Shown: piece after piece, positions 49,900-59,237 of the stretch
Numbering within the stretch: position 1 is the stretch's first letter
Layout: every line of letters begins with the position of its first letter
NCBI GenBank assembly: GCA_910585275.1
Contig: CAJUCW010000010.1
Location: 1 to 64,000, forward strand
Origin: an uncultured Muribaculaceae bacterium
GTDB lineage: Bacteria > Bacteroidota > Bacteroidia > Bacteroidales > Muribaculaceae
Length of the DNA stretch: 64,000 nucleotides
Direction: 5' to 3'
Made by a program: the position numbers and the translations under genes
The notes under the pieces: generated by a model
What the model was told of the DNA's origin: nothing
The model's input: the letters and a program-made list of their open reading frames with translations, nothing else
The model's database searches: none

Positions 49900-51921
49900 T
49901 TATCCGCCGAATTGTTCCGGATATATCACCAAAAGATTGTGGCGGCTGAAATTCCTTCCAAGATAGGCGGGAAGGTTTTCAAGTTGGGCCCCATGGGAAA
50001 TCGAACCTTTTCTGGCTGCAATTACGGTGAAAAGGTCTTCCTCTCCGATGTCGGCACTTTGGACGATAAAATCGTCCCATTCCTGGATTATACGGTAGTC
50101 GTGGCGAATGGCGAAATGTTCGTCTTCAAGTACATTCCTGATGAATTCCGATGTGGTTTCCGATGCCATGAACACCACTTTGCAGGCAAGCTGCGTGGCG
50201 AGGTTGCCGATTCTTTCCACCCATGTCTGGAATCCCGTTTCATATTCCGCCTTGTCTGGCACGAGCACCATCAGCCGGCTAACGGTATCTACAGGTATAA
50301 AGCATCTCGACATGAAAATCATCTTGTTGGTGGTTTGCAGGAGTTGCTCTATCATGGTGCCATAGAAAGTATCGACTATATTCGACTTCCTGTGCAGACC
50401 TATCATAATGTCGCTTGCCTTTTCTTGTTTTGCCTCGTTGGTGACTCCGGCCACGACGTTGACGTCATATCTTTCCACGTCTTTGACTTCTATATCTACC
50501 GCTTGGGCGGCCGCTACAGCCTGGCGTAGGGCGGTGCGTCCCATCTCGAGGGTGCGGGTGTCGTCTGAATTTCTGACGAAAAGAGCCGTCACATAGTTCT
50601 GGTTCCTCCGGTTGCGCATAAGGAGCGCCAGCCGCATGAGTCCCTCAGCTGTGACGGGGTTTGCCACTGCCACAAGCTGCCTTGCGTAGGCACCCGGCAC
50701 CCTTTCACCTTCGGCAGTGAGTTCCTCCTCCGTACGCTCTATGCGTAGCCTCTTGGTGGCTTCTTGGGTGGTGACGGTAGATACGATGCAGCAGGCGAGA
50801 ATCATAAGCACCGCGCCGTTCATCATGTCTTCCGTGAGCAATCCGTGTTGATAACCTATCATGGTGGCGGCTATTGTGGCGGCGGCTTTGCCGGACGTAA
50901 GACCGAACATTATGTTGCGGTCGGTTTTGCCGAATCCGAATATTCTTGCTCCCGCGTATGCGGCAAGCCATTTCGACGCCATGCCTACCGTGACCATGTT
51001 GAGGGCAACCCATCCTACGTGCCAGCTTTTGAAAATCACATGTATGTTAATCAGCATGCCTACCCCGATGAGGAAATAGGGGATGAAAATGGCATTGCCC
51101 ACAAACTGTATCCTTCCCATCAGTCCGGAACGCACAGGGATAAAACGGTTGAGCACCAGCCCGGCGTAGAAAGCCCCGAGAATAGCTTCAAGGCCGATTA
51201 TCTGAGCAAGCAGCGACGCTATGAACACCATGGCGAGCACGTAGATGAACTGGCTTACCTGGTCGCTGAACGTACGGAAGAAATGTTTCGTAAGATATCG
51301 GAATGTTATGCCTATAAAGAACGCATACACCATCATCAATCCGAAAAGCCGTAACATCCTCGACATGCGGAACCCTCCTTCGGCGACTTCCACGACCCCG
51401 GCAAGGGTCATAAGGGCGAACATTACGGCTAAAATGGTGGCACACACCGCTATTACGGCTGCCTTGGCGTTTTGAAGCCCGAACTTGCTGACAATGGGAT
51501 ATGATATCAACGTATGGGAGGCATACATCGAGGCTATAAGCACGCACGTTGACCAAGGCGAGCCGAACGCAAGGCGTGAGCCGAAAATGCCCAGCGCCAT
51601 CGGAATGGCGAAGGTGAGCAATCCGAAGATAATGCCTCGCTTCATGTTTTTCCGCAGATGGAACATGTCGATTTCCACCGCGGCAAGAAACATGAGGTAA
51701 AGGATGCCGACTTGGCCGAATATCTCGAAACTCGAATCGCGTTCAAGAAGGTTGAACCCATAGGGGCCTACTATCATGCCGGAAAGAATCAGCCCTACGA
51801 TATGTGGGATTCTGAGACGCCGGAACACTATGGGGCATACCAGAATTATGAGTAGCACCAACAGGAAAATGGCCACCGGCTGGTGTAAAGGGAAAGTCAC
51901 TATGGAAAGTAGCGGAATCAT
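49900..51921 (-). CDS. CPA2 cation:proton antiporter with UspA-like C-terminal domain
   Basis: 673 residues from ATG 51921 (MIPLLSIVTFPLHQPVAIFL). Twelve or so transmembrane segments of the CPA2 type (IPHIVGLILSGMIVGPYGF, SMYASHTLISYPIVSKFGL, TSGKAAATIAATMIGY), then a C-terminal region (about 400-673) with two Usp-like halves (VANPVTAEGLMRLALLMRN, MVLVPDKAEYETGFQ). It exchanges cations for protons and may respond to nucleotides. Its start overlaps the tatD stop by 4 bp. A longer reading to 52008 lies inside tatD and is rejected. Confidence 0.83.
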   Translation of the reverse strand: MIPLLSIVTFPLHQPVAIFLLVLLIILVCPIVFRRLRIPHIVGLILSGMIVGPYGFNLLERDSSFEIFGQVGILYLMFLAAVEIDMFHLRKNMKRGIIFGLLTFAIPMALGIFGSRLAFGSPWSTCVLIASMYASHTLISYPIVSKFGLQNAKAAVIAVCATILAVMFALMTLAGVVEVAEGGFRMSRMLRLFGLMMVYAFFIGITFRYLTKHFFRTFSDQVSQFIYVLAMVFIASLLAQIIGLEAILGAFYAGLVLNRFIPVRSGLMGRIQFVGNAIFIPYFLIGVGMLINIHVIFKSWHVGWVALNMVTVGMASKWLAAYAGARIFGFGKTDRNIMFGLTSGKAAATIAATMIGYQHGLLTEDMMNGAVLMILACCIVSTVTTQEATKRLRIERTEEELTAEGERVPGAYARQLVAVANPVTAEGLMRLALLMRNRRNQNYVTALFVRNSDDTRTLEMGRTALRQAVAAAQAVDIEVKDVERYDVNVVAGVTNEAKQEKASDIMIGLHRKSNIVDTFYGTMIEQLLQTTNKMIFMSRCFIPVDTVSRLMVLVPDKAEYETGFQTWVERIGNLATQLACKVVFMASETTSEFIRNVLEDEHFAIRHDYRIIQEWDDFIVQSADIGEEDLFTVIAARKGSISHGAQLENLPAYLGRNFSRHNLLVIYPEQFGG

Positions 51922-52682
51922 AGTCGGAAAGTGGCTTTGGCGTTGGAATCGGTGGCGGCTTCCACTTCTTTTACAGACAAACCAAGCACTTCCGCCACCT
52001 TTTCGCAAGTGTAGGTCACAAATGCCGGTTCGTTGCGTTTGCCGCGATGCGGCACCGGTGCGAGATAAGGCGCGTCTGTTTCAAGAAGGATGTGGCTTAT
52101 CCCTATTTCAGGCAATGCTTCGCGCAATGACGCTGCGTTTTTGAAGGTGACTACGCCGTTGATGCCAAACATCGGGTCGCAGACTTTCCTGATTCTCGTC
52201 ACGTCTGCCGGGTTGCCGGTGAAGCTATGGAATATGAGGATTGTTTTGGGGTTTACGGCTTCGATGCATGCAAGCACTTCGTCGAGACCTTCGCGGCAGT
52301 GTATGATGACGGGAAGGTTAAGCCTGTCGGCAATGCGAAGCTGACGAGTGAAGGCTTCTATCTGTTGTGTGCGGTATGTCTTGTCCCAATAAAGGTCTAT
52401 TCCCACTTCGCCGACGGCCACGAAACCTCCCTCTTCCAATCTTTTCTCCATTACTTCGACAATAGGCTTCCAGTCTTCCCTGACCTCGGTGGGGTGCAAC
52501 CCGAGTGCCATAGAAGTTGACTCCGGGAAACGGCTGTGCAGGCTCTCCATCGGGACGACTGTTGAGGAATCTACGTTGGGGAGAATGAAATGGGCTACGC
52601 CGGCGGTAATGGCGCGGTCTATTGCTTCCGCGCCACCGTCGGCAAATTCTTCAAGGTAGGGATGAGTGTGGGTGTCGATCAT
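51918..52682 (-). CDS. TatD-family metal-dependent hydrolase
   Basis: 254 residues of TIM-barrel amidohydrolase type. MIDTHTHPYLEEF gives the first metal His pair, AVGEVGIDLYWDKT the Glu, PVIIHCREGLDE and LIFHSFTGN the later His ligands, and LETDAPYLAPVPHRGKRNEP the Asp. TatD-like proteins are DNases or other hydrolases. It overlaps neighbours on both sides by 4 bp (prenyl synthase upstream, antiporter downstream), making a tight three-gene operon. Confidence 0.92.
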   Translation of the reverse strand: MIDTHTHPYLEEFADGGAEAIDRAITAGVAHFILPNVDSSTVVPMESLHSRFPESTSMALGLHPTEVREDWKPIVEVMEKRLEEGGFVAVGEVGIDLYWDKTYRTQQIEAFTRQLRIADRLNLPVIIHCREGLDEVLACIEAVNPKTILIFHSFTGNPADVTRIRKVCDPMFGINGVVTFKNAASLREALPEIGISHILLETDAPYLAPVPHRGKRNEPAFVTYTCEKVAEVLGLSVKEVEAATDSNAKATFRL

Positions 52683-53647
52683 TTTTTACGTCCCACAAGT
52701 TTCTCGGCCAGTTTCCTGAACGCCTCTTTCTGTTCGTCGCCAAGCGATGTGGCGTTGAGGGCTTTCATAGCTTTCGACGAATAATGGCCCACCGCCTTTC
52801 TGCATTTTTCGTTGATGCCGATTTTTTCATAAAGACGTGTCACGGCTTTTATTCTCATGTCGCCGGCCGGCATGTTGAAGGCGGCTTTCAGAGCTTCTGC
52901 GTTATTTCCTCCTTCTTCCAAAGCAGCCACGTAGAGATAGGTTTTCTTTCCGTTCAGGATGTCTCCACCAATCGGTTTGCCAAAAGTGGTGGAGTCTCCG
53001 AAAGTGTCAAGCCAGTCGTCTTGAATCTGGAATGCGAGTCCGGTCATTACCCCGAATTCATACATGAGGTTTGCGTCTTCATCCGATGCACCGCCGATTA
53101 TGGCTCCAATTTTAACAGCGGCTCCGAGGAGAGAACCTGTTTTCCCGGTAATCATTTCGATATAGTCGGAAAGGGAGATTTCCTCGGCAGTCTCGAAGTC
53201 CATGTCGAGGCGTTGTCCTTCATATACGTCGATTGCCATGTCGTTGAAGGTGTCGAGCACCTGGCGGAGAATGGCACCGTCAACTTCCGCGACATATCGG
53301 GTGGCAAGCGTAAGCATGGTGTCGCCCGAAAGGATGGCTGTGTTTTCGTCATATTTCTTATGCACAGTGGGGCGGCCGCGACGAAGGTCGGAATTATCCA
53401 TCACATCGTCGTGGAGCAATGTGAAATTATGGAATGTCTCGATGCCGACGGCGGCACGCATTGCTTCCGGTGCGCAGTTGCCGAAAGCATCGGCTCCCAT
53501 AAGCACGAGCACAGGTCGTATGCGCTTGCCACCGGCGGAGAGGGCATATTCAATGGGTTGGTAAAGAGGGGCGAGTTTATCGCCGGGAAACTGAAGGGAA
53601 AGCAAGGCGCTTTCAACGTCTGCCGAATATTCTGAGATTGTTTTCAT
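52679..53647 (-). CDS. Polyprenyl diphosphate synthase
   Basis: 322 residues. An all-helical trans-prenyltransferase with the first Asp-rich motif LLHDDVMDNSDLRRGRPTVH (about 78-97) and the second FQIQDDWLD (about 210-218), plus GGKRIRPVL near residue 34. It condenses IPP with allylic diphosphates to make isoprenoid chains for quinones or other lipids; chain length is not predictable here. First gene of a prenyl synthase-tatD-antiporter operon. Confidence 0.92.
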   Translation of the reverse strand: MKTISEYSADVESALLSLQFPGDKLAPLYQPIEYALSAGGKRIRPVLVLMGADAFGNCAPEAMRAAVGIETFHNFTLLHDDVMDNSDLRRGRPTVHKKYDENTAILSGDTMLTLATRYVAEVDGAILRQVLDTFNDMAIDVYEGQRLDMDFETAEEISLSDYIEMITGKTGSLLGAAVKIGAIIGGASDEDANLMYEFGVMTGLAFQIQDDWLDTFGDSTTFGKPIGGDILNGKKTYLYVAALEEGGNNAEALKAAFNMPAGDMRIKAVTRLYEKIGINEKCRKAVGHYSSKAMKALNATSLGDEQKEAFRKLAEKLVGRKK

Positions 53648-53721
53648 AACGTTTTAGTCAAATGTCAGAATTTTTAGTTGTTTTACGTAGCAATGTGTGC
53701 GGCGTATCTAATTTTGATTGG

Positions 53722-54318
53722 TTACGAATTTATAAAAGCGTTGTAAACCTCTTCCGGAAGGTCTTTGCCGTGATCAACTTTTAAAACGGTCTTAAACCCC
53801 TTCATGAATCTGTTATACATGTCGCTGTCGTTGACGCAAGCCTCCTTGAAGGCGTTAAGTTCCCTGCGGATGTCGTCAACGCTCATTTTGTTTTCGCGTA
53901 TGTGGGTCACATATTCCAGACCCAGTTCATATCCGAGGCCCTGGGGGTCGATGTTGCCCGCCATGGAATATACTTTCATTTTCTCATTGAGCGGAAGATT
54001 GGCGGAAAAATCGTCGAACTCCCGGCTGAAAACGATGAGGTCGGAGTCGTTATAATTTTGATATGCGTATGCCACGGCGATGGCGAGGGTGTCGATTTTC
54101 GCCGACTTCACTTTGCCGAGCGAGGCATTGCAGATAAAACGCGCCACAGAGTCCGGAGTGGAGTTTCTCATCATGAAAGCCACCTGTGCGGAATCATCAA
54201 GACTTGCGAAATTTTCCGGCAAGGTGGTTTTGTCGTCGGTGGTTTTGCCGCCACATGAAGCGAAAAGAATCAGTGCCAGTAACGGTCCGAACGGTTTAGA
54301 CAAAGACATCGTTTTCAT
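53722..54318 (-). CDS. Lipoprotein of unknown function
   Basis: 198 residues. Lipobox LFASCGGK (Cys about residue 22). The mature part is mostly helical (RFICNASLGKVKSAKIDTLAIA and others). No family named. It stands alone between the prenyl synthase and tRNA-Ser. Confidence 0.65.
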   Translation of the reverse strand: MKTMSLSKPFGPLLALILFASCGGKTTDDKTTLPENFASLDDSAQVAFMMRNSTPDSVARFICNASLGKVKSAKIDTLAIAVAYAYQNYNDSDLIVFSREFDDFSANLPLNEKMKVYSMAGNIDPQGLGYELGLEYVTHIRENKMSVDDIRRELNAFKEACVNDSDMYNRFMKGFKTVLKVDHGKDLPEEVYNAFINS

Positions 54319-54454
54319 TATATGGTGAATAACGCTTTGTGATAAAGAGTTTTAACGCGATGACGACATGTTTTTTCGTCAAGGTTTCAATACTTCCTTT
54401 ATCATCGAAGCAATGAAAATTTCCACAAAATTACAAAAAAAATGCGTAAAGTTA

Positions 54455-54484
54455 TTGTCAAATGAAATAAAAGCATTAACTTCG
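54455..54484 (+). promoter_or_regulatory. Promoter of tRNA-Ser
   Basis: TTG at 54455-54457, a 19-bp spacer and TAACTTCG at 54477-54484, one mismatch from the TAnnTTTG pattern. Transcription would start about 12 nt before the tRNA. Confidence 0.55.
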
Positions 54485-54502
54485 CGTCGTGAAACAAAAA
54501 AT

Positions 54503-54590
54503 GGAGTGATGCTCGAGTGGCTGAAGAGGCACGCCTGGAAAGCGTGTAGTCGCCAAAAGCGGCTCCCGAGTTCGAATCTCGGTCACTCCG
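54503..54590 (+). tRNA. tRNA-Ser(GGA)
   Basis: An 88-nt class II tRNA. The acceptor stem GGAGTGA pairs with TCACTCC, the anticodon loop CTGGAAA is closed by CACGC/GCGTG and gives anticodon GGA, a long variable arm follows, and the T arm has GTTCGAATC. The discriminator base is G and the CCA end is not encoded. Confidence 0.95.
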
Positions 54591-54593
54591 CAA

Positions 54594-54628
54594 AGCCATG
54601 GATTCGGCAAAGAATCCATGGCTTTTTT
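54594..54628 (+). terminator. Terminator after tRNA-Ser
   Basis: Perfect 12-bp arms AGCCATGGATTC and GAATCCATGGCT around 6 nt, running into T6. It ends the single-tRNA transcript. Confidence 0.85.
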
Positions 54629-54760
54629 AGTTGGTGCAAGGTGTTAAGTTGGGATGTTTTTTTATGTTTATTGGTCTTGGAGTGGCGGAAGATTATTGTT
54701 TGCTTTTTTTATATCGATTACATATTTATTTATTAATTTTGCGCGGTTAAATTTTATTAC

Positions 54761-55675
54761 ATGGATTATCAAAAAGTTATAGATAAAATATACAGTGAGC
54801 TGCTTCCGAGGCGGGGCGTGGGGAAAGTAGCCGACTATATACCGGCGTTGGCGGCGGCAGACCCGATGCAGTATGGCATATCTCTGTCAACGCTTGACGG
54901 GAGGTCGTGTAATGCCGGAGATTACGGAAAAGCCTTTTCAATACAGAGCATTTCCAAGGTGTTTTCATTTGCAATGGTGCTTCGTATTTTGGGCGATGAA
55001 ATATGGGACTCCGTCGGCAGGGAACCGTCAGGCAATCCTTTCAATTCGCTTGTGCAGCTTGAATATGAACAGGGAATACCGCGGAATCCGTTCATTAATG
55101 CCGGCGCTCTTGTTGTCACAGACCGTCTTATAAGTCTGTATGACCGTCCGAAAGAAGCCCTCCTCGATTTTATCCGCTCTCTATGTGGGAACGACGACAT
55201 CTATTTCGATCAGCATGTGGCGCGCTCGGAGCGTGAACATGCCGACCGCAATATGGCGCTCGCGCATTTCATGAAAAGTTTCGGCAACATAAAGAACGAT
55301 ATCGACACCCTTATCGATGTGTATTGCAGCCAGTGTGCCATTGCCATGACCTGTCAGGACCTTGCGAAATCGTTCTTGTTTCTTGCCAACAGGGGAACCA
55401 ACCCTCTCAATGGAGATAGGGTGCTCTCTGTGAGTCAGGCGAAGCGTCTGGGTGCGGTGATGCTTACGTGCGGATTTTATGACGAGTCGGGTGATTTCGC
55501 GTTCCGCACGGGGTTGCCCGGCAAGAGTGGGGTAGGGGGTGGAATCGTGGCATACATTCCGGGAAGTCTTTCCATAGCGGTTTGGAGTCCCGGTCTTAAC
55601 CGTCATGGAAATTCAGTGCTTGCAGTGGAAACTCTTGAGCGGTTTACAACAGATATCGGCAACTCTATATTCTGA
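54761..55675 (+). CDS. glsA: Glutaminase
   Basis: 304 residues of the serine-dependent glutaminase family. The catalytic S63-x-x-K66 is in FSIQSISKVF, with EPSGNPFNS, NPFINAGALV and the Gly-rich late block PGKSGVGGGIVAYIPG. It hydrolyses glutamine to glutamate and ammonia. A TAATTTTG -7 element lies at 54734-54741, 20 bp before the ATG; no clear -33 was seen. In gut bacteria it may serve acid resistance, an inference. Confidence 0.92.
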   Translation: MDYQKVIDKIYSELLPRRGVGKVADYIPALAAADPMQYGISLSTLDGRSCNAGDYGKAFSIQSISKVFSFAMVLRILGDEIWDSVGREPSGNPFNSLVQLEYEQGIPRNPFINAGALVVTDRLISLYDRPKEALLDFIRSLCGNDDIYFDQHVARSEREHADRNMALAHFMKSFGNIKNDIDTLIDVYCSQCAIAMTCQDLAKSFLFLANRGTNPLNGDRVLSVSQAKRLGAVMLTCGFYDESGDFAFRTGLPGKSGVGGGIVAYIPGSLSIAVWSPGLNRHGNSVLAVETLERFTTDIGNSIF

Positions 55676-55680
55676 AAATA

Positions 55681-55730
55681 CATTGGCATGACGGTGTGGC
55701 TGTTGACCATGTCACACCGTCATGCCAATG
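55681..55730. terminator. Perfect 18-bp hairpin between convergent glsA and the Ntn hydrolase gene
   Basis: Arms of 18 bp (55681-55698 and 55713-55730, core ATGACGGTGTG) around 14 nt. No T-run on either side, so termination would rely on the stem or it protects both mRNA ends. Confidence 0.55.
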
Positions 55731-55772
55731 TAGATGAACTTTGGGTGGGATTATAGTATGAATCAATACTGA

Positions 55773-56816
55773 TTAATACATAGGAGTAAAGGGCTCTGAA
55801 GCTTTCAGTGCGTGGTTTGCCTCGCCTATGAGGTGCGTCTCCTTTGTAGTGTCGAGTTTCATCACAGGGCTTCCTTTTTTAAGATTACATTTGGTAAGGT
55901 CGATATAATAATAACCCGGATTGGTCACAATATCGAAATAATAGCGACAGTTCTTGAGATCGGCATAGGAGCGCCATTGGGTAGAGGATATGTTGGGTTC
56001 GCCTTGTATGAGGTATGTATATGGCACACACACGTTCACGAGTATGCTGCGCGCGATGCTCACCGCAAGGTCGGAATCCGCCACCGCTTCGACATGGTGT
56101 GCGAAATAGTTTGCACGCACACATCGGTCGGGACTGCTCACTGTGCCCGGAAGCATGTGGGAGCCTCCGATGTTGTTCCAATAGTCGAGGATGGCTGTCA
56201 TTTTGGGCCATTGTGGATCGTTGGTCATTGCCAGATAATCACCGGGATCATATATGTTGAGTGTGCCATTGTCGAATTCAAGAATGGCACTTTTCCCGGA
56301 AGCATCGGTTATTCCCCAATGCAATGTGGAAGTCGTCCCCCCGTCGAATGTGGCCCCTCCGATTGAGAAATCATGTTTTTTAAGAACGGCCACCACTTCA
56401 TCGGTAGTTGAATTCATGTCGAGTAGCCATCCGATAAACACGGAAAGCGACAACGGAGGACGCCCGTTGGTCTCCGGGTTGTTGTAGATTGTGCCTTTGC
56501 AGAAAAGTCCGTTGATTACGAGACCTTTTTCATTCATACCTTCCGTTATGCCTCCGTCATATCCCACGGCATAAACGGCTCCATATTTGGATGTCCATGA
56601 GAACGCCCCTTCTTTGTCGGAACTCTTTTTAGTCATACCCGCAGGATAGACGTACAGGTTTGTAGGAATCGGACTTTTCCAGTCGAGCGACCGTCCCACG
56701 ATAAAAGTGGAATCGAGTCCTTTATATAGAATTCTCGAGCAGGCATCAGAGAAAGGAGTGGAGATGGCTGCAATGCCGAGGGTGCATGCCAAAGCTGTTG
56801 CTTTCAGTGTATTCAT
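55773..56816 (-). CDS. Choloylglycine hydrolase-family Ntn hydrolase (bile salt hydrolase or penicillin V acylase-like)
   Basis: 347 residues. A signal peptide ends at A25, which leaves Cys26 (DACSRILY) as the N-terminal nucleophile required by this family. Further conserved blocks are the VGRSLDW loop, GITEGMNEKGLVINGL and LAMTNDPQWPKM. Members hydrolyse conjugated bile salts, penicillin V or acyl-homoserine lactones; the specificity is not decided by sequence reading. Export fits gut Bacteroidales enzymes of this family. Confidence 0.85.
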   Translation of the reverse strand: MNTLKATALACTLGIAAISTPFSDACSRILYKGLDSTFIVGRSLDWKSPIPTNLYVYPAGMTKKSSDKEGAFSWTSKYGAVYAVGYDGGITEGMNEKGLVINGLFCKGTIYNNPETNGRPPLSLSVFIGWLLDMNSTTDEVVAVLKKHDFSIGGATFDGGTTSTLHWGITDASGKSAILEFDNGTLNIYDPGDYLAMTNDPQWPKMTAILDYWNNIGGSHMLPGTVSSPDRCVRANYFAHHVEAVADSDLAVSIARSILVNVCVPYTYLIQGEPNISSTQWRSYADLKNCRYYFDIVTNPGYYYIDLTKCNLKKGSPVMKLDTTKETHLIGEANHALKASEPFTPMY

Positions 56817-57054
56817 AGTCTATAGGTGTTGGTTTTGGATTTAAAGTCGAAGGTTTAAGGTTTAAAGTTTAGGGATTGAACCTTAAATTTCAGATTTATA
56901 TCGGATATAACAAATTTCCATGCGTAACGGTTTGCATGTGACAATCAAAGATTGCCACACACAACGTCAATAAGCCGCGTCTTAAATGATTTCTACCGAC
57001 TAACCCACTACCGACTAACCCGCTTCAGATTAACTTGCTAATATTCACTAATGA

Positions 57055-58212
57055 CTAACCGAGGTCGTGGAAATGTTTGGGGCTATCGAGCGAAGCATAT
57101 AGAAGGGGATGGAGGATGGCTTGAAGGGTGCCCTCTTTTTCGTATGGATTTGTCGCGGTGCTGGCATCTTTAAGAAATTCGTCAGACAGAATCTTTTTCA
57201 GTCCTTTCCGGATTTCGTCTTTTTCAGCAGCCACATTGACCACCGATTCCCCTTGTGCGCGTCCTTTCTGACGGTCGCCGATGTTCAAAGTCGGTATGCC
57301 GAACGACGGAGCTTCGATAAGTCCGCTTGAGGAGTTGCCTACAACGGCGGAGGCATGATGCAACGCCGAATAATATCGTCTTCGCCCGAGCGACGTCACC
57401 GCTTTCACGCTGTCAGGATGTTTGTCCGCCCATTTTTTGATGATATTTGCCACGATAGAGCCTCCAGTGTCGGAGTTCGGCATGGTGAAGAGTATTTTCC
57501 ATTCCTCCGATATTGCGGACTCGAGAGCTTCGAGGAGTGCCGATGTCTGTCGGGCTTCCTCACCCGGTTGGGTAGTGACCGGATGAAATGTGGCCACCAT
57601 AAACCGGCCACCAAGTTTGAAGCTGATTGAGCGCTCAAGTTCGTCGAGCGCCATGAAGTTTTCCTTATGTATGTTTTCGGCCCCTAAAGAACCAACCCAA
57701 AAGACTTTGGCGGGGTCTTCCCCCATCTGTATGATTCTTTTGGAATAAAGTTCGGTAGAAGTGAAATGCAGGTAAGATAGTTTGGTGATGGCATGGCGTA
57801 TGTTGTCGTCATACGCGCCTTCCGTGGTTTCTCCGCCATAGAGGTGTGCCACCGGAATTCGGAAAATGAGCGCCGCCGAGGCTGCAGCAAGCATTTCGTA
57901 GCGGTCGCCGAGAATCACCACAAGGTCAGGACGCAGACGGTCGAAAGCATCTGCGATTCCGATTTGGGTAAGCCCCATGGATTTCACGGTGGCGGCCGGG
58001 GTGTCGGAGGAAAGCAATGATTCCACCCGGGCATCGATTTTGAAACCGTCGGCTATGATTTCATTCACCGTCATGCCGTAGGCTGGCGAAAGGTGCATGT
58101 TGGTAGCGACAATCTGGAGGTTGGCATCAGGCGATTCTTTCACTTCCTTCATGAGCGATGACATTATGCCGTAGTCGGCCCTCGTGCCTGTGACGAAACA
58201 TATTTTCCGCAT
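57055..58212 (-). CDS. neuC: UDP-N-acetylglucosamine 2-epimerase (hydrolysing)
   Basis: 385 residues. It converts UDP-GlcNAc to ManNAc and UDP, the first step of sialic acid synthesis. KICFVTGTRADYGIMSSLM is the NeuC N-terminus; DLVVILGDRYEMLAAASAA, HLYGGETTEGAYDDNIRHAI and VGNSSSGLIEAPSFG are conserved. Last of neuD-neuB-neuC; 11 bp after neuB. No neuA gene follows in the 1.0 kb before the Ntn hydrolase gene. Confidence 0.93.
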   Translation of the reverse strand: MRKICFVTGTRADYGIMSSLMKEVKESPDANLQIVATNMHLSPAYGMTVNEIIADGFKIDARVESLLSSDTPAATVKSMGLTQIGIADAFDRLRPDLVVILGDRYEMLAAASAALIFRIPVAHLYGGETTEGAYDDNIRHAITKLSYLHFTSTELYSKRIIQMGEDPAKVFWVGSLGAENIHKENFMALDELERSISFKLGGRFMVATFHPVTTQPGEEARQTSALLEALESAISEEWKILFTMPNSDTGGSIVANIIKKWADKHPDSVKAVTSLGRRRYYSALHHASAVVGNSSSGLIEAPSFGIPTLNIGDRQKGRAQGESVVNVAAEKDEIRKGLKKILSDEFLKDASTATNPYEKEGTLQAILHPLLYASLDSPKHFHDLG

Positions 58213-58223
58213 GGTTTATGGCG

Positions 58224-59237
58224 TTAGATGATTATTGGGGAATCCTTGCTGAAATTCCTGACGGCTTTCCTTCCGATTATTTTGTCCCAAAGCATTGGAG
58301 AAATTCCATCGCCGGGTCTTTTTACGGTTAAGTTTTCTTCGGTGAAAATATCTCCTTCCTTTATATCGGTGGCCGCCACGATGCTTTTACGTGCCACAGC
58401 CATGTTTTTGCGTTCCGAATCGCTGATTTGTTTCAACGGGGAACCCAACGACACAGCAACGTTACGAATCTCTTTGACCATCCGCGACAATTCTTCCGGT
58501 TCGAGAGATGCCACATGGTCGGGGCCCGGCAGCGACCTGTTGAGCGTGAAATGTTTTTCTATCACTGCAGCCCCAAGTGCCGTGGCCGCTACCGGCACTT
58601 CTATGCCGGGCGTGTGGTCGGAATATCCGGTGCGTATGCCGAAAGTATTGCGGAGAGAAACCATAGCAATGAGGTTGACATCGCGGAACGGAGTGGGGTA
58701 TTCAGTGTTGCAATGGAGCAACGTGATGTCAGATTGCCCGTAACCTTGGGAGTAGAACACTTCGAGCGCGGCTTCTATATCACCGATTGTTGACATGCCC
58801 GACGACATCACGACAGGCATTCGCGTGGCGGCAATCCGGCGCAGATAGGGGAGATTGGTTATCTCTCCCGAAGGGATTTTCATGAAGTCCATCCCTAAAG
58901 AAGCGAGGAAATCGATGCTCTCCAGGTCGAAGGGGGTCGAAACGAATCCTATCCCTTTCTCTTCGCAATAAGATTTGATACGTATGAAATCGTCAAACGT
59001 AAGTTCGAGCGAACGAAGCATCTCAAGTTGCGAATCGGCGTTGCAATTGTTTTTTTGGTAGGCGGCAGTAGTTCCGGCGGAGGTGACAAGGTTTTCTGCC
59101 TTGAAAGTTTGGAATTTAATGTAGTCGGCGCCTGCCTGCGCCGCCGCATCAACCATTTCGAGAGCCAATTCCAGCGAGCCGTTGTGATTCACCCCGGCTT
59201 CTGCGATTATTATAGGATAAGTATGGGATGGGTTCAT
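58224..59237 (-). CDS. neuB: N-acetylneuraminate synthase
   Basis: 337 residues. A TIM-barrel synthase (about 1-270: IIAEAGVNHNGSLELA, DYIKFQTFKAENLV, SGEITNLPYLRRIA, HCNTEYPTPF) followed by a SAF/antifreeze-like C-terminal domain (about 280-337). It condenses ManNAc with PEP to form Neu5Ac. The 4-bp overlap with neuD and 11-bp gap to neuC mark a single operon. A legionaminate or similar nonulosonate product is an alternative. Confidence 0.93.
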   Translation of the reverse strand: MNPSHTYPIIIAEAGVNHNGSLELALEMVDAAAQAGADYIKFQTFKAENLVTSAGTTAAYQKNNCNADSQLEMLRSLELTFDDFIRIKSYCEEKGIGFVSTPFDLESIDFLASLGMDFMKIPSGEITNLPYLRRIAATRMPVVMSSGMSTIGDIEAALEVFYSQGYGQSDITLLHCNTEYPTPFRDVNLIAMVSLRNTFGIRTGYSDHTPGIEVPVAATALGAAVIEKHFTLNRSLPGPDHVASLEPEELSRMVKEIRNVAVSLGSPLKQISDSERKNMAVARKSIVAATDIKEGDIFTEENLTVKRPGDGISPMLWDKIIGRKAVRNFSKDSPIII

